Assembly: GCA_944393275.1 (NCBI GenBank)
Contig: CALXZQ010000030.1
Span: 1-12,095 of the forward strand
From: an uncultured Clostridia bacterium
GTDB taxonomy: Bacteria > Bacillota > Clostridia > TANB77 > CAG-508
Direction of reading: 5' to 3'
DNA: 12,095 bases
The position numbers and the translations under genes are program-made. Below are positions 1-7,266 of the stretch, piece by piece. The notes beneath the pieces were generated by a model. The model was given only the letters and a program-made list of their open reading frames with translations, ran no database searches and was not told the DNA's origin. Every line of letters starts with the position of its first letter. Position 1 is the first letter of the stretch.

Positions 1-1
1 A

Positions 2-76
2 TGTTATAACTATGGATATAAACAGACATTATTACAAATACAAGAAATAAAAAATAAAATAGAAGAGTCTAAATAG
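2..76 (+). CDS. C-terminal end of an unidentified upstream gene (partial)
   Basis: An open frame enters from the left edge and ends at TAG 74-76, giving 24 residues that finish in a charged helix-like stretch (QIQEIKNKIEESK). The stop is followed immediately by a strong intrinsic terminator, which is the main reason to treat this as the true end of a gene. There is too little sequence to name the product. Other frames here also stop quickly, so the frame choice rests on the terminator position and the plausible amphipathic composition. Confidence 0.4.
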   Translation, partial: CYNYGYKQTLLQIQEIKNKIEESK

Positions 77-112
77 AAAGAAAGTAAGTTTTTTAACTTA
101 CTTTCTTTTTTT
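77..112 (+). terminator. Intrinsic terminator before murA
   Basis: A perfect 14-bp stem (77-90 with 95-108), a TTTT loop and a run of T to 112 form a textbook factor-independent terminator. It starts right after the stop codon of the upstream partial gene and separates it from murA, so murA probably has its own promoter between about 113 and 175. That stretch is A/T-rich with several TATAAT-like words but no convincing -35. It also has a small 6-bp hairpin (114-119/125-130). Confidence 0.85.
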
Positions 113-190
113 AGAGTTTCCATAAAACTCACAAAAATATCTAAGAAAACATAATATATATAAAATCTACATATAGAAAGGTGGAGAAAG

Positions 191-1447
191 ATGAAAAGTT
201 ATATCATAGAAGGAGGAAATAAATTAAATGGGGAAATAAATATTTCTGGTTCTAAAAATGCAGCACTACCAATAATGGCTGCAAGTATATTAAATAAAGG
301 CATTACGAAACTTTATAATGTCCCAGATATACATGATACGAAAATAATGTTAGAGATACTTCAAATTTTGGGTTGCAAAATTAAGAAAAATAGTGATAAA
401 ATAATTATTGACTCAAAGGGAATTAAACAATTTGAAATACCAGAACAGTTAATGCGAGAAATGAGGTCTTCTGTCATTTTTGCAGGTTCTATATTGGGAA
501 TACATAAAAGAGTGAAATTATCATATCCTGGTGGATGTGATATAGGTGCTAGACCAATAGACTTACATTTAAAAGCATTTAAAAAACTAGGTGTAAAGAT
601 AGATGAGGAGTCTGGATATATAAACTGTGAATGTGAAAAAATAGTGGGAAATGACATTACATTAGATTTTCCAAGCGTTGGTGCAACTGAAAATACAATA
701 TTAGCATCTGTGCTGGCAGAAGGGGTAACTATTATACAAAATGCTGCAATGGAACCAGAAATAGTAGATTTACAAAATTTTTTAAATAAGATGGGAGCAA
801 AGGTCTCAGGAGCAGGAAGTAAAACAGTAGTTATTCAAGGAGTAAAAAAATTAAAAGATGTAAGTTATAATATAATGCCAGATAGAATCGAAACAGGAAC
901 ATTCTTATGTATGACAGCTGCAACAGGAGGAACAGTTAAATTAAATTCAGTAGTGCCAGAGCATTTAATTCCAATTATATCTAAACTAGAAGAATGTGGA
1001 AATGAGTTAATAGTAGAGAAAAATAGTATTACAATAAAATCAAGTAGAAAAATTAAAGCAACAGATATAAAAACAATGCCATATCCAGGTTTTCCTACTG
1101 ATATGCAATCAATTTTTGCAACAATGTTAACTATAGCAAAGGGAACATCAATAGTAATTGAAAATATATTTGAAAATAGATATAAATATATTCCAGAATT
1201 GAACAGAATGGGAGCTAAAGTTACTATAGAAGGTAGGACAGCAGTAATAAAAGGCGTTAAAAAACTTAATCCGGCAATAGTAAAATGTACAGATTTAAGA
1301 GGAGGAGCTGCATTAGTACTTGCTGGACTTGTAGCAAAAGGAAAAACAGAAATAAATAATATAGAGTATATATTACGAGGTTATGAAAAATTAGACGTAA
1401 AACTTAGAAATTTAGGGGCAAATATTATTATTAAAGAAGGAGAATAG
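191..1447 (+). CDS. murA: UDP-N-acetylglucosamine 1-carboxyvinyltransferase MurA
   Basis: MurA transfers enolpyruvate from phosphoenolpyruvate to UDP-GlcNAc, the first committed step of peptidoglycan precursor synthesis in the cytoplasm. At 418 residues it has the usual full length. The substrate-contact Lys22-Asn23 pair lies in SGSKNAALP. The catalytic cysteine, target of fosfomycin in this family, is Cys116 in the loop YPGGCDIGARPIDLH, followed by the conserved Arg121. The conserved aspartate is Asp304 in PGFPTDMQ. The ATG at 191 follows a purine-rich site (AAAGGTGGAG, 178-187). Firmicutes often carry two MurA paralogues, and the sequence alone does not say which this is. ftsQ starts 6 bp after the stop, so the two are probably co-transcribed. 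Confidence 0.97.
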   Translation: MKSYIIEGGNKLNGEINISGSKNAALPIMAASILNKGITKLYNVPDIHDTKIMLEILQILGCKIKKNSDKIIIDSKGIKQFEIPEQLMREMRSSVIFAGSILGIHKRVKLSYPGGCDIGARPIDLHLKAFKKLGVKIDEESGYINCECEKIVGNDITLDFPSVGATENTILASVLAEGVTIIQNAAMEPEIVDLQNFLNKMGAKVSGAGSKTVVIQGVKKLKDVSYNIMPDRIETGTFLCMTAATGGTVKLNSVVPEHLIPIISKLEECGNELIVEKNSITIKSSRKIKATDIKTMPYPGFPTDMQSIFATMLTIAKGTSIVIENIFENRYKYIPELNRMGAKVTIEGRTAVIKGVKKLNPAIVKCTDLRGGAALVLAGLVAKGKTEINNIEYILRGYEKLDVKLRNLGANIIIKEGE

Positions 1448-1453
1448 ATAGAG

Positions 1454-2563
1454 ATGTCAAAAAAAACTAAAGAAGGAAAAATAGACCTTTACTATCTAAA
1501 TTCTGAAGAAAACAAAAAAAAGAAGACTAGGGCTAAAAAAAATAGCCCTAGTAATAATAAAAATAAAAAAAGAGAAAAAAACAAGCAAAAAGAAGATAAT
1601 GATACATTTAATTTTGACAATGAAATAGTAATAGGAATAAATGTAATTCCTGATAATAAAAAGAATAATTCAAAAAAAGAAAAGAATAAGAAAAAAAATA
1701 GGAAAAACACTAAAAAAAGTAATAACAGCAAAAACAAAAATAATGGAAATAATTCTAAATTAAATGAACAACAAGAAAAGGAAGTTAAAAAAAAGAAAGA
1801 GAAAAAAGTAAGGATTGTAGATGAGGACAAGTATAATAAAGCAAAAAAAAGAGTATTTTTCATACTGAAATTAATTATAAGTCTATTACTGTTAACAGGA
1901 GTAGGAGTATTTTTTGCTACATCTCCAATGTTTAATATTAAAAATATAAATGTATATGGAAATGAACATGTATCTACAGAACAAATTATAAGCTTATCTC
2001 AAATACAATTAGAAACCAATATATATAAATTACTTTTACCTAGAATAGAAGAAAATATAAAAGAAAATGCATATATTGAATCAGTAAAAATAAGTAGAAA
2101 ATTACCAAATGAAATAAATATAGAAGTAGTTGAAAGAACACCTCAATATATGTTAAAATTTGGTAATGCATATGTATATTTAAGTAGTCAAGGATATATT
2201 TTGGAAATCTCAGAAGAAAAATTAAATGTACCAATAATAACAGGATACACGACTAAAGAAGAAGATTTAGTAAGTGGAAATAGATTAAATCAAGAAGACT
2301 TAAAAAAATTAGATATAGTTTTAAAAATAACGAAAGCAGCTACTAGTAATGAGATATATGCAGATATATCTGAGATAAATATAACAGATATAAATAATTT
2401 CATATTAATTATGCCTGGAAAAGATAAAACTGCGCAACTTGGAGATTCTACAAGTCTAGACGATAAAATTGCTGTATTAAAACAAATGGTAATTAAAAAT
2501 GAAGGCATAAAAGGAACTGCATTTCTAATGGATATTAATAAAATGTATTTTAAAAAAGAATAA
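1454..2563 (+). CDS. ftsQ: Cell division protein FtsQ/DivIB
   Basis: This bitopic membrane protein scaffolds the septal peptidoglycan synthase with FtsL and FtsB/DivIC. Residues 1-130 form an extremely Lys/Asn-rich cytoplasmic tail, interrupted at 51-67 by a less charged stretch (TFNFDNEIVIGINVIPD). One membrane helix runs from about 134 to 156. An extracellular POTRA domain follows at about 161-232 (FNIKNINVYGNEHVSTEQI to NEINIEVVERTPQ), then the FtsQ beta domain to residue 369. The tail is longer than in many relatives and accounts for the large size. The ribosome site AAGGAG (1437-1442) overlaps the end of murA, which suggests coupled expression. B. subtilis has murB-divIB-ylxW-ylxX-sbp at the matching position. 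The N-terminal coding region contains a strong hairpin (1526-1552). Confidence 0.92.
   Translation: MSKKTKEGKIDLYYLNSEENKKKKTRAKKNSPSNNKNKKREKNKQKEDNDTFNFDNEIVIGINVIPDNKKNNSKKEKNKKKNRKNTKKSNNSKNKNNGNNSKLNEQQEKEVKKKKEKKVRIVDEDKYNKAKKRVFFILKLIISLLLLTGVGVFFATSPMFNIKNINVYGNEHVSTEQIISLSQIQLETNIYKLLLPRIEENIKENAYIESVKISRKLPNEINIEVVERTPQYMLKFGNAYVYLSSQGYILEISEEKLNVPIITGYTTKEEDLVSGNRLNQEDLKKLDIVLKITKAATSNEIYADISEINITDINNFILIMPGKDKTAQLGDSTSLDDKIAVLKQMVIKNEGIKGTAFLMDINKMYFKKE
1526..1552 (+). repeat. Perfect 10-bp inverted repeat inside the ftsQ coding region
   Basis: ACTAGGGCTA (1526-1535) and its exact reverse complement TAGCCCTAGT (1543-1552) flank a loop of seven A. It lies in codons 25-33 of ftsQ and is the most G/C-rich spot in a very A-rich stretch. 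Read on the minus strand, the hairpin is followed after four bases by a run of eight T (complement of 1513-1520), so it could also stop antisense transcription. Confidence 0.6.
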
Positions 2564-2583
2564 TTTAGAAGGGTGGAATTTCT

Positions 2584-3315
2584 TTGAATAAAAAAAGAAT
2601 TTGTCTAATATTAGGTTTTGTTTGCCTACTACTAACACTTGCGGTGGTAGTACAGATAAGAACAATAAACTCAAAGATATCTTCAATAAATCCAGCTTAT
2701 GTAGATAATGATTTAAGGGATGAGGTATTAAGAACAAAAGAGGAATATGAAGAAAAATTTAAAGAACTTGAAACAGCACAAGTAGATTTAGAAACTAAAA
2801 GAGCTGAAGCTACAGAAAATGATGAGGAGTCAGCAGAAAAAGAACAAGAAGTTAAGATAAGTGAAGCAATTTTAGGAACAACAGATGTAACTGGTAAGGG
2901 GATAGAAATTACACTTAGAGATAACCAGACTGTAACATTAGATACTTTAGGTCCAACAGAAGATGCTAGTAATTATATAATTCATGTAGAAGATTTACAA
3001 AATATAGTAAATGAATTAAAAAATGCAGGAGCAGAAGCAATATCAATAAATGATCAAAGAATACTTGCAAGTTCAACCTTTGAATGTGCAGGAAACATAA
3101 TAAGAATAAATGGGGCTAGAGTAGCAGCACCTTTTAAAATTAAAGCAATAGGAAATCAAGAAGAATTATATGAAGCCTTAAAAAGAGTAGGAGGATATTT
3201 GAACTGGTTAGACTCATGGGGAATTGTTACAAAAATAGATAAACCAAATACAAATTTAACGATTTTAAAATATGGTGGAACAATAAAACCTAAATATATG
3301 AAAGAAGTAAAATAG
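2584..3315 (+). CDS. DUF881 family membrane-anchored protein (ylxW position)
   Basis: This 243-residue protein has an N-terminal membrane helix (about residues 5-24), a charged probable coiled coil (about 45-92), and a DUF881 domain. The domain is recognised by GTTDVTGKGIEITLRDN and by the block running from IVNELKNAGAEAISIND through FKIKAIGN. DUF881 proteins sit between divIB and sbp in B. subtilis (YlxW, YlxX), and this is the first of two tandem paralogues. Their molecular role is not established; the position suggests a link to the divisome or cell envelope. Translation most likely starts at TTG 2584, 7 bp after AAGGGTGG (2569-2576). It lies 20 bp downstream of ftsQ and 13 bp upstream of the second paralogue, within one operon. 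Confidence 0.88.
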   Translation: MNKKRICLILGFVCLLLTLAVVVQIRTINSKISSINPAYVDNDLRDEVLRTKEEYEEKFKELETAQVDLETKRAEATENDEESAEKEQEVKISEAILGTTDVTGKGIEITLRDNQTVTLDTLGPTEDASNYIIHVEDLQNIVNELKNAGAEAISINDQRILASSTFECAGNIIRINGARVAAPFKIKAIGNQEELYEALKRVGGYLNWLDSWGIVTKIDKPNTNLTILKYGGTIKPKYMKEVK

Positions 3316-3328
3316 AGGTGAGAATATT

Positions 3329-4033
3329 TTGAAAGTTAATAATAATATAAAAAAGGGAAAAACCATAGTTACTTTTACAATTGGAATAATCAGCTTTATA
3401 CTAACGTTCATAATATTTATGCAGTTTAAATTTGTTCAAAACACAGATATTACTTCAATAGAAAATATGAGGCAGGACGAGCTAAAAGATGAATTAGTAT
3501 TATGGAAAAGCAAACTTGAAGAGGTAAATGTACAATTAACAGAAACTAATAAAAAGTTATTAGAATATAAAACAAGTATAGAAAATGATGCGGAAAGTTC
3601 AAAGCTTATAGAAGAAGAATTGCAACAGAATAAATTCTTAATGGGGAGCACAGATGTGTATGGAGAAGGTATAGTGATATACTATGAAGATGATACTAAA
3701 TCAGTAACAGCAGCGGACTTGTTGAACTTAGTAAATCAACTTAATATGGCAGAGGCAGAAGCAATCTCAATTAATGAACAAAGAATTGTAAATTCAACAG
3801 AAATAGTAAAAGTTGATGATCATATGTATATAAATGGCGAAAGAAATTCTGGACCATATGTTATTAAAGCTATTGGAAATAAAAAGTTTTTAGAAAGTAG
3901 TCTAACAGGAAAAAATGGGTTTGTAGAAACTGAAATAGAAGCTGGAAAAAAAGTTTCAGTTGAAGGAAAAAGTAATGTGCAAATTCCAAAATATGATAAA
4001 GAGCAGACAGTTAGTAATATAAATTTAGAATAA
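3329..4033 (+). CDS. DUF881 family membrane-anchored protein (ylxX position)
   Basis: This is the second tandem DUF881 protein, with 234 residues. It has an N-terminal membrane helix (about residues 13-31), a predicted coiled coil (about 44-100, DELVLWKSKLEEVNVQLTE and onward), and the DUF881 core: GSTDVYGEGIVIYYEDD, then AEAEAISINEQRIVNSTEI and GPYVIKAIGN. The core aligns clearly with the preceding gene product, so the pair arose by duplication. It starts at TTG 3329 after GAGGTGAG (3315-3322), and that ribosome site overlaps the stop codon of the previous gene, indicating coupled translation. As for its partner, only the family and the conserved place beside sbp and ftsA can be stated. Confidence 0.87.
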   Translation: MKVNNNIKKGKTIVTFTIGIISFILTFIIFMQFKFVQNTDITSIENMRQDELKDELVLWKSKLEEVNVQLTETNKKLLEYKTSIENDAESSKLIEEELQQNKFLMGSTDVYGEGIVIYYEDDTKSVTAADLLNLVNQLNMAEAEAISINEQRIVNSTEIVKVDDHMYINGERNSGPYVIKAIGNKKFLESSLTGKNGFVETEIEAGKKVSVEGKSNVQIPKYDKEQTVSNINLE

Positions 4034-4049
4034 TCTAGGAGGGATTAAA

Positions 4050-4442
4050 TTGGTAGGTATAGCGATATTAATAGGTTGTATTTTAGGAGCAATTTTGGGA
4101 ATGAATTCACCACTTATTCCATATACATATTCAAGTTATTTAGCAATATCAATAGTTGCAGCACTTGATACAGTTTTTGGGGGAATAAAATCTGTATTAC
4201 AAAAAAACTTTGATATAAAAATATTTGTTTCAGGTTTTTTTATAAATGCAATTACTGCAATGGCACTCACATATTTAGGAACTAAATTGAATGTAGATAT
4301 ATATTTAGCTGCAATAATAGTTTTTGTTGGAAGAATTTTTACAGATATGGCAATTATACGTAGATACTATATAGATAAATGGTCTAGAAAGAGAATAGTT
4401 GCTAAGTCTACAGCGACAGTGGAAAAACAAAAAAAGGAATAG
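4050..4442 (+). CDS. sbp: Small basic protein Sbp (DUF1290)
   Basis: This 130-residue integral membrane protein has about four hydrophobic segments and a strongly basic C-terminus (RRYYIDKWSRKR onward). The segments IAILIGCILGAILG, YLAISIVAALDTVFGGIKS and IVFVGRIFTDMAIIRRY match the small basic protein family found between the DUF881 genes and ftsA in Firmicutes. Its function is not known; conservation of place suggests a division or envelope role. Translation starts at TTG 4050, 5 bp after a strong AGGAGGGA (4037-4044). It is the last gene of the murA block, with a weak terminator hairpin about 30 bp downstream. Confidence 0.88.
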   Translation: MVGIAILIGCILGAILGMNSPLIPYTYSSYLAISIVAALDTVFGGIKSVLQKNFDIKIFVSGFFINAITAMALTYLGTKLNVDIYLAAIIVFVGRIFTDMAIIRRYYIDKWSRKRIVAKSTATVEKQKKE

Positions 4443-4472
4443 AAATATAATTGATACTAAAGAAAAAAATAT

Positions 4473-4500
4473 AAAGGATTCTGAAATAAAGAGTCCTTTT
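4473..4500 (+). terminator. Weak intrinsic terminator after sbp
   Basis: A 10-bp stem with one G-U pair (4473-4482 with 4490-4499) and a 7-base loop is followed by only four T before A/T-mixed sequence. It is placed correctly to end the murA-sbp block, but the short T tract suggests partial read-through into ftsA-ftsZ. Confidence 0.55.
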
Positions 4501-4535
4501 AATATTGCAAATTTAAAAAAATCTGATAAAATAAG

Positions 4536-4555
4536 AAAAGTCGAAAAAAGTCAAA
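4536..4555 (+). promoter_or_regulatory. Two direct AAAAGTCRAA words at 10-bp spacing, possible Spo0A-type site
   Basis: AAAAGTCGAA and AAAAGTCAAA lie head to tail exactly 10 bp apart (AGTCGAA 4539-4545, AGTCAAA 4549-4555). Each differs from the 0A-box core TGTCRAA at the first base. Tandem 0A boxes at this spacing are known for Spo0A dimers. The region is A-rich, so chance similarity is possible. Confidence 0.25.
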
Positions 4556-4601
4556 ACGCATAGAAAACGTGAAATATGTGTGATTCTAAGAATACAAAAT
4601 A

Positions 4602-4634
4602 TTATTACATGTTTGTTACACATTTATTACAAAA
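4602..4634 (+). repeat. Three phased 11-bp direct repeats (TTRTTACA) before the ftsA promoter
   Basis: TTATTACA, TTGTTACA and TTATTACA begin at 4602, 4613 and 4624, so each unit is exactly 11 bp. A fourth, degraded copy (ATATAACA, 4635) continues the phase up to the predicted -35. The array lies on one face of the helix, as expected for cooperative binding of a regulator. An inverted pair TTTGTTA/TAACAAA (4612-4618, 4638-4644) overlaps it. Confidence 0.5.
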
Positions 4635-4644
4635 ATATAACAAA

Positions 4645-4678
4645 TTGTATTGACTTTTTACATAAAATATAATATTCT
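4645..4678 (+). promoter_or_regulatory. Predicted SigA-type promoter of ftsA-ftsZ
   Basis: Two overlapping readings both have 17-bp spacers: TTGTAT (4645-4650) with TATAAT (4668-4673), or TTGACT (4650-4655) with TATTCT (4673-4678). Either would start transcription about 35-45 bp before ftsA. No convincing SigmaH-type promoter, as used for B. subtilis ftsAZ, was found. Confidence 0.6.
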
Positions 4679-4720
4679 TATCACTAAGAAATCGATATAT
4701 GGAATTGGAGGAGACCTAAC

Positions 4721-5950
4721 TTGGCTATAGGTGATATAATTGTAGGAATAGACATAGGAACTTCTAAAATTTCCGCAGTTGTAGGAGAGGTAAACAACTT
4801 TAATCAAATAGAACTTATTTGTGAAAGCACGTCGAAATGTAGCGGAATAAAGAGAACCAAGATAATTGATGAAGATGAAGTTTCAAATAGCATAGATAAT
4901 GTAATACATGATATAGAGCTTGAAACAGGATTAAAAGTAAATTCAGCATACGTAACAATACCAGGAAAATATGTAACAATAGTCCAAAATAGCATAGTTA
5001 AAGAGGTAAAAGATAGATTTGCAGGAATATCTGTAAGGGATGTACAATCAGCTATTATGCAAGTAAAAGATATTGAAGTGCCAGCGGGGAAAACATTAAT
5101 AGATATAGTACCAGATAAATTTGTTTTAGATAATGGAAAAGTAGTAGAAGATCCTGTAGGTACATTAAGCTCAAGTTTTACTCTAAAAGCACAAATTATT
5201 TTAGCAGATAGAGATTATGTAAGACAAATCTCATCAATATGTAAAAAATCAGGAATAGATGTAGATGGACTAGTGCCAGTAACATTAGCTGAAAGAAACT
5301 TAATGTTAGATGTAAATGAATTGCATGATAATATAATGCTCTTAGACATTGGGGCAGGAAATACTGATATAGGAGTTTTTGAAGGTTCAACATTTATATA
5401 TACAAATACTATTCCATTAGGAGGCAACAACATAACAAATGATATAGCACTTGTACTAAATATCTCTGAGGAAGAAGCAGAAAAATTAAAGAAACAATAT
5501 GGGCTAGCTCTAAAATCTTTTATAGATAATGATAATGATATATTATTAAATACTGTAAAAGGAGAGAATAAGAACAAAACTATTAAAAGTTCAGAATTGA
5601 TAGAGATAATGGAAGCTAGAATTGAAGAAATATTCTCATTAGTAAATAAGGATATAACCTCTCAAGGTGTAAAACAGAGAATAAATAATGTGGTACTAAC
5701 TGGACAGGGAATTACAAGTATGAATAAAAGTGATGTAGCAGGAAAAATTAACTTAAATATACCAGTGAAAATATCAACAGGAAGATTAGTAAGTACAGTA
5801 AAACCAACATATAGAGTATCTTATGCATTGGTAAGATATATAGCATCAAGGCCATTTACTAAAACAGTATCAAGCAGTATAGATACAAAAACAGATGAAA
5901 GTTTTATGAAAAAAGTTATAGATAGAATAAAAGAATTTTTTTATTCATAA
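4721..5950 (+). CDS. ftsA: Cell division protein FtsA
   Basis: FtsA is an actin-fold ATPase that tethers FtsZ filaments to the membrane and recruits later divisome proteins. The 409-residue protein shows the phosphate-1 loop GIDIGTSK (residues 9-16), phosphate-2 motif LDIGAGNTDIGVF (about 208-220) and adenosine motif VLTGQG (325-330). The SHS2 subdomain lies between the first two. The C-terminal FMKKVIDRIKEFFYS is the amphipathic membrane-targeting helix. The start is TTG 4721, 7 bp after GGAGGAG (4707-4713); the next upstream in-frame options lack such a site. The long regulatory region ahead of it, and ftsZ 55 bp after it, mark ftsA-ftsZ as their own transcription unit. Confidence 0.96.
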   Translation: MAIGDIIVGIDIGTSKISAVVGEVNNFNQIELICESTSKCSGIKRTKIIDEDEVSNSIDNVIHDIELETGLKVNSAYVTIPGKYVTIVQNSIVKEVKDRFAGISVRDVQSAIMQVKDIEVPAGKTLIDIVPDKFVLDNGKVVEDPVGTLSSSFTLKAQIILADRDYVRQISSICKKSGIDVDGLVPVTLAERNLMLDVNELHDNIMLLDIGAGNTDIGVFEGSTFIYTNTIPLGGNNITNDIALVLNISEEEAEKLKKQYGLALKSFIDNDNDILLNTVKGENKNKTIKSSELIEIMEARIEEIFSLVNKDITSQGVKQRINNVVLTGQGITSMNKSDVAGKINLNIPVKISTGRLVSTVKPTYRVSYALVRYIASRPFTKTVSSSIDTKTDESFMKKVIDRIKEFFYS

Positions 5951-6005
5951 AATTTAGTTTTTAATTTTAAAAAAGAATATATATATATTTAGGAGGAGAA
6001 ACTTT

Positions 6006-7106
6006 ATGATGGACTTTGAAGAAAATGAAAAAATGCTAGATGGAACAGCTACAATTAAGGTAATAGGCGTAGGAGGGGCAGGAAATAATGCTGTAAACAG
6101 AATGGTTGAATCTGGTATAAGAGGAGTAGACTTTATTGCTGTTAATACAGATAGACAAGCACTTCAATTATCTTTGGCAGGAACTAAAATTCAAATTGGA
6201 GAAAAAATTACAAGAGGATTAGGAGCAGGAGCAAACCCAGACATTGGTGCTCAATCAGCAGAGGAGAGTAAAGCAGAAATATCAGAAGCCTTAAGAGGAG
6301 CTGATATGGTATTCGTTACAGCAGGAATGGGTGGAGGAACCGGAACAGGTGCTGCACCAATAGTTGCTGCAACAGCAAAAGAGATGGGAATATTAACAAT
6401 AGGTGTTGTTACAAAACCATTTACTTTTGAAGGTAAAAAAAGATTATCACAAGCAGACCGTGGCATAGAAAGTTTAAAAGGAAAAGTGGACACATTAGTT
6501 GTTATACCAAATGACAAGCTATTACAAATAATTGATAGAAAGACATCTATAGTAGAAGCATTTAAAATGGCAGATGACATTTTAAGACAAGGTGTTCAAG
6601 GAATATCAGACTTAATTGCTGTACCAGGACTTGTAAACTTGGATTTTGCAGATGTTAAAACAATAATGCTAAATACAGGAATGGCACATATGGGAATTGG
6701 TACTGCTTCTGGAGAAAATAGAGCAGAGGATGCTGCAAAACAAGCAACAGAAAGTCCATTATTAGAAACATCAATAGAAGGAGCAAGAGGAGTAATTATA
6801 AATATTACAGGTGGACCTGATTTAGGATTACATGAAGTAAATACAGCAGCTGAATTAGTACAAAGAAGCGTAGATCCTGAAGCTAATATAATCTTTGGTG
6901 CTGTAATAGATCCAGAAATGAAAGATCAAATAACAATTACAGTAATTGCCACAGAATTTGAAAAAGGACCAAATTCAGGAGTAGACAAGATTGTAACAAA
7001 AGCTTGGGGAGATAAGATAGGTTCAATACCAGCAAGTACGGAAAGCTCATCAAATGCAAATGACTTAGATATACCATCTTTTTTAAGAAAAAATAAAAAA
7101 AAATAA
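6006..7106 (+). CDS. ftsZ: Cell division protein FtsZ
   Basis: FtsZ is the tubulin-like GTPase that polymerises into the Z-ring at the division site, and at the polar septum during sporulation. At 366 residues it has family length. The N-terminal GVGGAGNNAVNRM starts the nucleotide site. The tubulin signature GGGTGTGAAP is at 109-118. The T7 synergy loop NLDFAD, with the catalytic aspartates Asp213 and Asp216, is at 211-216. A short Ser/Asn-rich linker leads to the conserved tail LDIPSFLRKNKKK, which binds FtsA and other partners. Two ATG codons stand in tandem at 6006 and 6009. AGGAGG (5991-5996) sits 9 bp before the first, which is preferred. A strong terminator follows the gene. Confidence 0.98.
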   Translation: MMDFEENEKMLDGTATIKVIGVGGAGNNAVNRMVESGIRGVDFIAVNTDRQALQLSLAGTKIQIGEKITRGLGAGANPDIGAQSAEESKAEISEALRGADMVFVTAGMGGGTGTGAAPIVAATAKEMGILTIGVVTKPFTFEGKKRLSQADRGIESLKGKVDTLVVIPNDKLLQIIDRKTSIVEAFKMADDILRQGVQGISDLIAVPGLVNLDFADVKTIMLNTGMAHMGIGTASGENRAEDAAKQATESPLLETSIEGARGVIINITGGPDLGLHEVNTAAELVQRSVDPEANIIFGAVIDPEMKDQITITVIATEFEKGPNSGVDKIVTKAWGDKIGSIPASTESSSNANDLDIPSFLRKNKKK

Positions 7107-7160
7107 TATATAAAATTATGATAGAAATTAACTAAATTTTTATATATGTAAAATATTGGA

Positions 7161-7198
7161 AAAGAAATAATCTAAAAAAGTAGATTATTTCTTTTTTT
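7161..7198 (+). terminator. Intrinsic terminator of ftsA-ftsZ
   Basis: A perfect 14-bp stem (7161-7174 with 7181-7194) has a six-base loop and T residues continuing to 7198. It separates the division operon from the sporulation genes. Confidence 0.85.
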
Positions 7199-7210
7199 CT
7201 ACACTAAGAA

Positions 7211-7243
7211 ATGACAGCATTTTAATTAATATAGTATTAAAAT
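7211..7243 (+). promoter_or_regulatory. Candidate spoIIGA promoter with an overlong spacer
   Basis: ATGACA (7211-7216) and TAAAAT (7238-7243) each match SigA consensus at five of six positions but are 21 bp apart. The Spo0A-activated spoIIG promoter of B. subtilis also has a consensus-like -35 and a long (22-bp) spacer. No clear 0A box is visible nearby, so this is tentative. Confidence 0.35.
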
Positions 7244-7266
7244 AACCTAACACGGAAGGTGAAGAA

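Noticed and set aside
1492..1863. A minus-strand open frame opposite the ftsQ tail
   Set aside because: It encodes almost only Phe, Leu and Ser, the mirror of poly-Lys/Asn codons; the + strand frame is clearly ftsQ.
4475..4600. SigmaH-type promoter ahead of ftsA
   Set aside because: AAAGGATTC resembles a -35, but it is part of the terminator stem and no GAATWW-type -10 lies at the right distance.
4602..4634. MraZ-binding boxes
   Set aside because: MraZ repeats are GTGGG-like; the repeats here contain no TGGG core.
5951..6005. Terminator or separate promoter between ftsA and ftsZ
   Set aside because: The gap is only A/T-rich with an AT run and a ribosome site; no stable hairpin or spaced hexamers could be found.
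7081..7106. Frameshift-prone A runs at the 3' end of ftsZ
   Set aside because: The normal frame ends with the conserved FtsZ tail plus a few lysines and stops correctly, so no recoding needs to be invoked.
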